Shown: positions 59,213 through 64,000 of the stretch, piece after piece | Position numbering within the stretch: position 1 is the first letter of the stretch | Layout: the number at the start of each line of letters is the position of its first letter | Assembly (NCBI RefSeq): GCF_018873765.1 | Contig: NC_057917.1 | Span: 58,276,464-58,340,463, forward strand | Direction: 5' to 3' | DNA: 64,000 nt | DNA from: Telopea speciosissima | Lineage: Eukaryota; Streptophyta; Magnoliopsida; Proteales; Proteaceae | Program-made: the position numbers and the translations under genes | Notes under the pieces: model-generated | What the model saw: the letters and a program-made list of their open reading frames with translations, nothing else | What the model was told of the DNA's origin: nothing | The model's database searches: none

Positions 59213-60834
59213 TCAGGGTTTCTTCTTCTTCTTCTTCCTTCTTGGAGTTGCATCAACTCTCCCCGTCTTGAAAACATTCATCCCCGATGAATGGCTGGAG
59301 ATCACAGAATGGTCTTCCAAATCAGGGTCGAGTTGCTTGAGTTCATCTTCAGCGGATGGTGCAATTTTGTATGCGGACAGCAGCTCTTTGGAGGATGAAG
59401 AAGATTGCAAATCTGGCTGGACAACAGCCTCTTGACGATTTACAGGAACACCTTGTAAATCTTCATCATCAAAATAATGTTTATCATCGTCAGGGGGAAG
59501 TGCATGAATGTGAATGCCGCCTTGGTCTTCATCTTCACCTTGAACTTTTTCTTTTTCAGCCACGATGAGAGGCTTCTTCTTATGTGGGCAGTCCCTAGCG
59601 GTATGTCCCTTGTCTTGACAATAACAGCAAGTAAGGGGGTCATTTCGGCCCATAGGAGTCTTGCCCTTGTCATCCACACATGGGGGAACAGCAGGACGAG
59701 AAGTGCTGCCTATAGAGGAACCTTGTTTAGAGGTGCTAGTGTTGATGTTGGCCGGCTTGGAAGTAGAACCCGGCTGTTTACATGAAGTTAATAGCTCCAC
59801 TGCTTTCAAGGCCTTCTCAAAACAATCTCGAACATCTACAACATCAACCACTCCAATTGTCCTGTTGATCTCACTTGATAGTCCCAATTTGAACCTGGAA
59901 AGCATTGGGATGCCCTCCTCCCTAATGCCAATGCGAGAAGAAAGAGCATTGAATTGCCTCATGTACTCAGTTACAATCATGGTCCCTTGGCAGAGGGAGT
60001 TGAATTTATCCTGCATCTGAGACCGAAAGTGCCTTGGTAAGTATTGCTTGCTCAGGTCATATTTCATGTCTTCCCAAGTGCGAGGTGCAGTACCATTGAA
60101 GTCCATCTCTCTTTTAGCAGTTCTCCACCACTCACATGCAGCTCCGACAAGCTTAGCACGGATTAACTTCATTTTCCCTTCTTCAGATAGATCATACCAA
60201 TCGAAATAGTCTTCTATTGTAGCAAGCCAATCATAAAACACTTGAGGGTCAGAATTACCATCGAATTCTTTCAGCTCAAGCTTCACCTTTTGGTTATCTG
60301 TATGTCATCGATTAGTACCTTGGTCTCCAGTGAAGTAGGACCTCATATACTCTTCAAAAGTGGGCTGCCGACCTCTGTCTCTATCCCGGTCTTCTCTATC
60401 TCTGTCTCTATAGCCTCGGTGGTGATCTCTGTGTTCCCGAGAAGACTCACGGGCATATCTAGGTCTGTCCCGACGATCTCTATAGTTGTCTCTATCATCT
60501 CTGTCATCTCGATCAGTCCTGAATCTGTCCCTGTGACCTATATGTCCATCTCTATAACCCCGTAGTCATCTCTAGGGCTTCCATCTCTCGTTAGGCGTCT
60601 CTGTACCACCTGAATGGGGTTGATACTGTCCTCTTCTATGGGTACATTGCTGTCCCCCATTAGTGTAAGCTGCCTATGTTCAATTACTTGCAGCCTTTCA
60701 GCCATAGCTCTCTGTTCAACCCTAAGGTCTTCAAACAAGGTCTTCTGGTCTGCAGTAAATTTCCTGAACATCTCTAGCATGGCTGCCATGGGGTTGGGTG
60801 GTTGTGGCAGCACCGGGTTGCCATGTTCATCCAT
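59213..60834 (-). pseudogene. Ty3-gypsy-type gag, one frameshift and one stop
   Basis: Gag forms the virus-like particle of the retrotransposon. Translation starts MDEHGNPVLPQPPNP (60834) and continues to a frameshift near 60560. There follows an Arg/Asp-rich stretch, then FEEYMRSYFTGDQGTNR and a TGA at 60305-60307. The conserved part reads KEFDGNSDPQVFYDWLATIE, with WWRTAKREM and a RHFRSQMQDKFNSLCQ block, matching the retrotransposon gag family. A CCHC zinc knuckle (CYCQDKGHTARDC) lies near 59600. The protein ends in a lysine run before the 3' LTR. The frame could be restored by two changes, so decay is mild. Confidence 0.9.
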
Positions 60835-60847
60835 GGTTTTGATACCA
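60835..60847 (-). other. Primer-binding site of the gag-only element
   Basis: TGGTATCAAAACC on the minus strand, near-complementary to the 3' end of initiator tRNA-Met, directly inside the 5' LTR and just upstream of the gag ATG. Confidence 0.7.
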
Positions 60848-62027
60848 AAATAATGTAGTCCTAGAATAGGAAATAATCCTACTAGGAGCCAGGTAGAATC
60901 AAGCTCTGGTTAAGCCTGCTGTTTAGGGCTGATTAGGGGATGTTTTAGGGCAAAATTAGGGTTTAGGATGGGAATTTGGGAATGGGGTTTATAGGGTTTT
61001 AATCAGAGGTTTAGAGGGTCATTATGGTATAAAAATATCGGATTTGGTTAGGTTTCAAAATGCAGATTTAGGGTTAGGGTTTAGGGTTTTTAAAATTAGG
61101 AAAATAGCCAAAACTAGGGTTTGATAGGATTCGGGGGTAGGGGTTAAGGTCGAGTGTTAGAGGGACTAGGGGAAGGTTCGATTGCAGCGGGAAGGTTTTA
61201 CGATGATTGAGTAGGTTTGGACTGAAATTAGGGTTTCGAGGTTTATAGTGATTAATGGGGAGTTAGGGTTTAGAGTGATGGAAAGGCAAGAAGCGAGATC
61301 GAGTATAGGCAGGGTGTGATGGAGCTATGGTCTGAATCTGATTGAATTCGATGGGTGATGAGTATTAAAAATAACCTAGATGATCTAGGGTTTAAGGGAA
61401 ATCGATAGGGAGGGAGAGGAGAATGAATGGAAAAACAGAAATTAAAGAGCAAACTTACTACTAGATTCCACTGGCAGCAGCTTGATTGAAGAAGGATGAA
61501 GCCACCTTCGAATGAGAGATCCTCCCAGTCGTCATGGCGTAAGGAGTCGCAGGATTCCACCCACCTTTCCACCTTGATGTACCCACAAGGATGCAAACAC
61601 TCTTGAAGAGCAAGGAGCGACGCGGCGAGTGGTCGGCCAGAGAAAACGAGGTTTTTTTACCAATTTCAATTGTGGGGGAGCCTCCCACGATCTCTTATAT
61701 TTATAATAAGGCCATAGGCCAATTCCTACTACAAATTAAATACCTCTCCTTCACAAAAAACGTGGAAGGGAGAGGTTTTAGTCTAATTAATTACTTAAAA
61801 CAGTGTAATAACTTAACTACCCCTACTAACTTAAAAATAAAAGAATCTAACTTAGAACAATTAACTTAAGTGAAGATTCCATACTAGCCAATAGGATATA
61901 AGAACCTATTAGCCAATAGGAACATTTCACTTAAATTAGACCAATTGAACCAATTGGATGCAACCAATTTAAGCCGGTTCAATCTAAAAAATAGAAAAAT
62001 AACTAAGTATGGAAAAATAGAATGGAA
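60848..62027 (-). repeat. 5' LTR of the gag-only element, left arm of a large inverted repeat
   Basis: About 1.18 kb. It contains a TATA-like ATATTTATAATAAGG block near 61700, a promoter-proximal CTCCCCCACAATTG stretch and short runs of TTTAGGGTT. It is repeated in reverse orientation at 62092-63173. Confidence 0.85.
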
Positions 62028-62091
62028 AGAGGCAGCAACTGAGATCGAGTATAGGCAGGGGTGTGATGGAGCTATGGTCTGAATCTGATTG
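62028..62091 (-). repeat. Short LTR fragment at the centre of the palindrome
   Basis: About 60 bp that match 61282-61343 in the same orientation (GAGATCGAGTATAGGCAGG, GGAGCTATGGTCTGAATCTG). It separates the two inverted LTR copies, showing at least one extra rearrangement at the junction. Confidence 0.8.
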
Positions 62092-63173
62092 AAATGTTTC
62101 TACTGGGTAATAGGTTCTTATATCCTATTGGCTAGTATGGAATCTTCACTTAAGTTAATTGTTTTAAGTTACCCTAAGTTAGATTCTTTTATTTTTAAGT
62201 TAGTAGGGGTAGTTAAGTCATTACACTGTTTTAAGTAATTAATTAAACTTAAACCTCTCCCTTCCACGTTTTTGTGAAGGAGAGGTATTTAATTTGTAGT
62301 AGGAATTGGCCTATGGCCTTATTATAAATATAAGAGATCGTGGGAGGCTCCCCCACAATTGAAATTGGAAAAAACCTTGTTTTTCGCCGCCGCCGCCAAC
62401 TATCGCCGCCGCCGCTTCCTGCTCTTCAAGAGTGTTTGCATCCTTGTGGGTACATCAAGGTGGAAGGGTGGGTGGAATCCTGCGACTCTTACGCCGTGAC
62501 GGCTGGGAGGGTCTCTCATTCAAGGTGGCTTCATCCTTCTTCAATCAAGCCGCTGGAATCTAGTAGTAAGTTTGCTCTTTAATTTCTGTTTTTCCATTCA
62601 TTCTCCTCTCCTCCCTATCGATTTCCCTTAAACCCTAGATCATCTAGGTTATTTTTAATACTTATCACCCATCTCGAATTCAATCGATTCGCACCATAGC
62701 TCCATCACACCCCGCCTATACTCGATCTCGCTGTCGCCCTTTTCCATCACTCTAAACCCTAACTCCTCATTAATCACTATAAACCTAAGAAACCCTAATT
62801 TCAGTCCAAACCTATTCAGCCATCAGAAAACCTTCCTGCGCAGCCAAACCTTCCCCTAGTCCCTCTAACACTCGACCTTAACCCCGCTCGAATCCCATCG
62901 TAAACCCTAGTTTTGGCTATTTTCCTAATTTTAAAAACCCTAACCCTAAATCTGCAGAATTTTGAAACCTAACCAAATCCAGATATTTTTATACCATAAT
63001 GACCCTCTAAACCTGCAGATTAAAACCCTATAAACCCCATTCCCAAATTCCCATCCTAAACCCTAATTTTGCCCTAAAACAGCCCCTAATCAGCCCTAAA
63101 CAGCAGGCTTAACCAGAGCTTGATTCTACCTGGCTCCTAGTAGGATTATTTCCTATTCTAGGACTACATTATT
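62092..63173 (+). repeat. LTR of the same family in opposite orientation
   Basis: Inverted copy of 60848-61930. It lacks the first ~100 bp of the LTR and ends at the same point (GGACTACATTATTT), but no primer-binding site follows. It is therefore an isolated LTR copy. A CGCCGCCGCCGCC run at about 62390-62415 is an expansion not seen in the left copy. Confidence 0.88.
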
Positions 63174-64000
63174 TAGGGTTAGGGATAAGTAATGACAATG
63201 AGGTTTATAGGGTTTTAAAAGGCAGGTTTCAGAGGTCTTAATGGTATAAAGATATTAGGGTTTGGAGAAGTTTTGAATTTCTGCAATTTTGGGCAGAATC
63301 GGGTCACAGGCTTTAGGGTTTAATGGAGTGAAGAGATGAAGGGGTTAGAGTGGGAATTATGGGCTAGGGCTGAGGTCGAGTGTGGGAATGATGTAGGGAA
63401 GGTGGACTGAGAATAGGGTTTGATGGTGATGGTTAGATCTGGAATTATAATGGAGTCCTAGTTGAAGTAGGAGTTGCAGGTTTAATGGGGTTGAAGGTTG
63501 AATGGATAAATTGCAGGGTTAATGTGCAGGAGCAGCAACATCTTGAAGATTGAAGAAGACCTCCGACCTTCACAAGGCAAGGAGTCGTAGGAGAACCCAC
63601 CCTTAACCACCTTGAGTCCACAAGGATGTAGCTCATGCAGAAGGAGCGCAGCGCTTGAGAGCAGAGCCCGGATCCGGAAAACATATATTTTTTGATGTTT
63701 AAAGTTGTGGGGAGCCTCCCACGATTCTGCTATTTATAATAATGAAAGGTGGCCAAAGGCCTTACACAAGTATGACTTGGAATCCTAATTCCAAGTCCTA
63801 ATCCAACTAGGATTAGTGACAACAAAACTGAAAATCTAATTACAACTCACTCACTTGTATTCTAATTAGGAATACAAGTTTCAACAAATAAAATAAATAA
63901 TAAAAAGAACCACCTATCCCTCTAAAATCGTGGAGGGATGCTAAGCCAACTAAAAGACTGTTTTACCCCTACTTAAGAAAAAACAAACTTCAAAGAAATG
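63174..64000 (-). repeat. Diverged third LTR copy of the family, cut by the window end
   Basis: Minus-oriented sequence collinear with 60950-61760 but clearly more diverged. Shared blocks include GGTTTATAGGGTTTT, TTAATGGTATAAA, CACAAGGATG and GGGGAGCCTCCCACGAT. It represents a related subfamily and continues beyond the window. Confidence 0.75.

Larger units (their letters stand above)
58890..62027 (-). mobile_element. Gag-only LTR retrotransposon (TR-GAG-like)
   Basis: On the minus strand: a 5' LTR of about 1.2 kb (62027-60848), a tRNA-Met-type primer site TGGTATCAAAACC (60847-60835), a gag gene beginning at 60834, and then a 3' LTR fragment. The fragment at 58890-59180 is closely matched by 61735-62027 in the same orientation. 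Only the first ~290 bp of the 3' LTR remain. No protease, reverse transcriptase or integrase lies between. This is the architecture called TR-GAG: it would depend on another element for mobilisation. Confidence 0.8.

Noticed and set aside
61065..61100. Interstitial telomere (TTTAGGG-like runs)
   Set aside because: Only a few degenerate units occur, and they recur inverted in the other LTR copy near 62930-62950; they are part of the LTR.

Overview
This is nuclear DNA of a flowering plant. Two genes have plant-type intron/exon structure, a broken CC-NBS-LRR resistance gene is present, and nearly all the rest is plant transposable elements of most major orders, many nested in one another. No species can be named from the sequence alone; the angiosperm Au SINE, TRIM, RTE LINE and PIF/Harbinger families fit a eudicot or magnoliid.

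Layout. 1-1480: end of a minus-strand Ty3-gypsy-like element whose LTR carries a GC-rich minisatellite, abutting a truncated, frameshifted NBS-LRR pseudogene (1485-3234). 5784-20275: an apparently intact six-exon gene for actin-interacting protein 1 (AIP1, WD40, 609 aa). Its 8.8-kb intron 2 holds an antisense Au SINE and a degenerate Ty1-copia element that is itself interrupted by a 310-bp TRIM. 20.5-24.6 kb: a tRNA-derived SINE, a 259-bp hAT MITE with 8-bp target duplications, a foldback, a 5'-truncated RTE LINE and a (TC)n tract. 26801-28621: a minus-strand, three-exon gene for a heavy-metal-associated isoprenylated protein (HIPP, 393 aa, HMA motif CDGC, terminal CVIM).

29-38 kb: low-complexity intergenic DNA with a ~285-bp tandem duplication, then a 4.7-kb Mutator-like element (33225-37963) with 330-390-bp inverted repeats and a perfect 9-bp target duplication. 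Nested in it is a second inverted-repeat element containing a piece of a chloroplast-type FtsH protease gene. 45344-48389: a 3-kb solo LTR with a perfect 5-bp target duplication. 50.8-52.6 kb: a tRNA-derived SINE and a 1.5-kb MULE with the same terminal sequence as the larger one. 52634-57761: a PIF/Harbinger transposon whose transposase has two premature stops. 58.9-64 kb: a gag-only LTR retrotransposon whose LTR forms a kilobase-scale inverted repeat with a second copy, followed by a diverged third LTR.

Only AIP1 (actin filament turnover) and the HIPP gene look functional, and no operon-like cooperation is expected. The window mainly records layered transposition, much of it datable in relative terms because element ends and target duplications can be read directly. 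I found no convincing new enzymatic system. The most noteworthy signals are the FtsH-carrying nested MULE, the two MULEs of one terminal family, the very small TRIM, the gag-only retrotransposon with palindromic LTRs, and a splice-donor-like sequence at the start of AIP1 exon 5.
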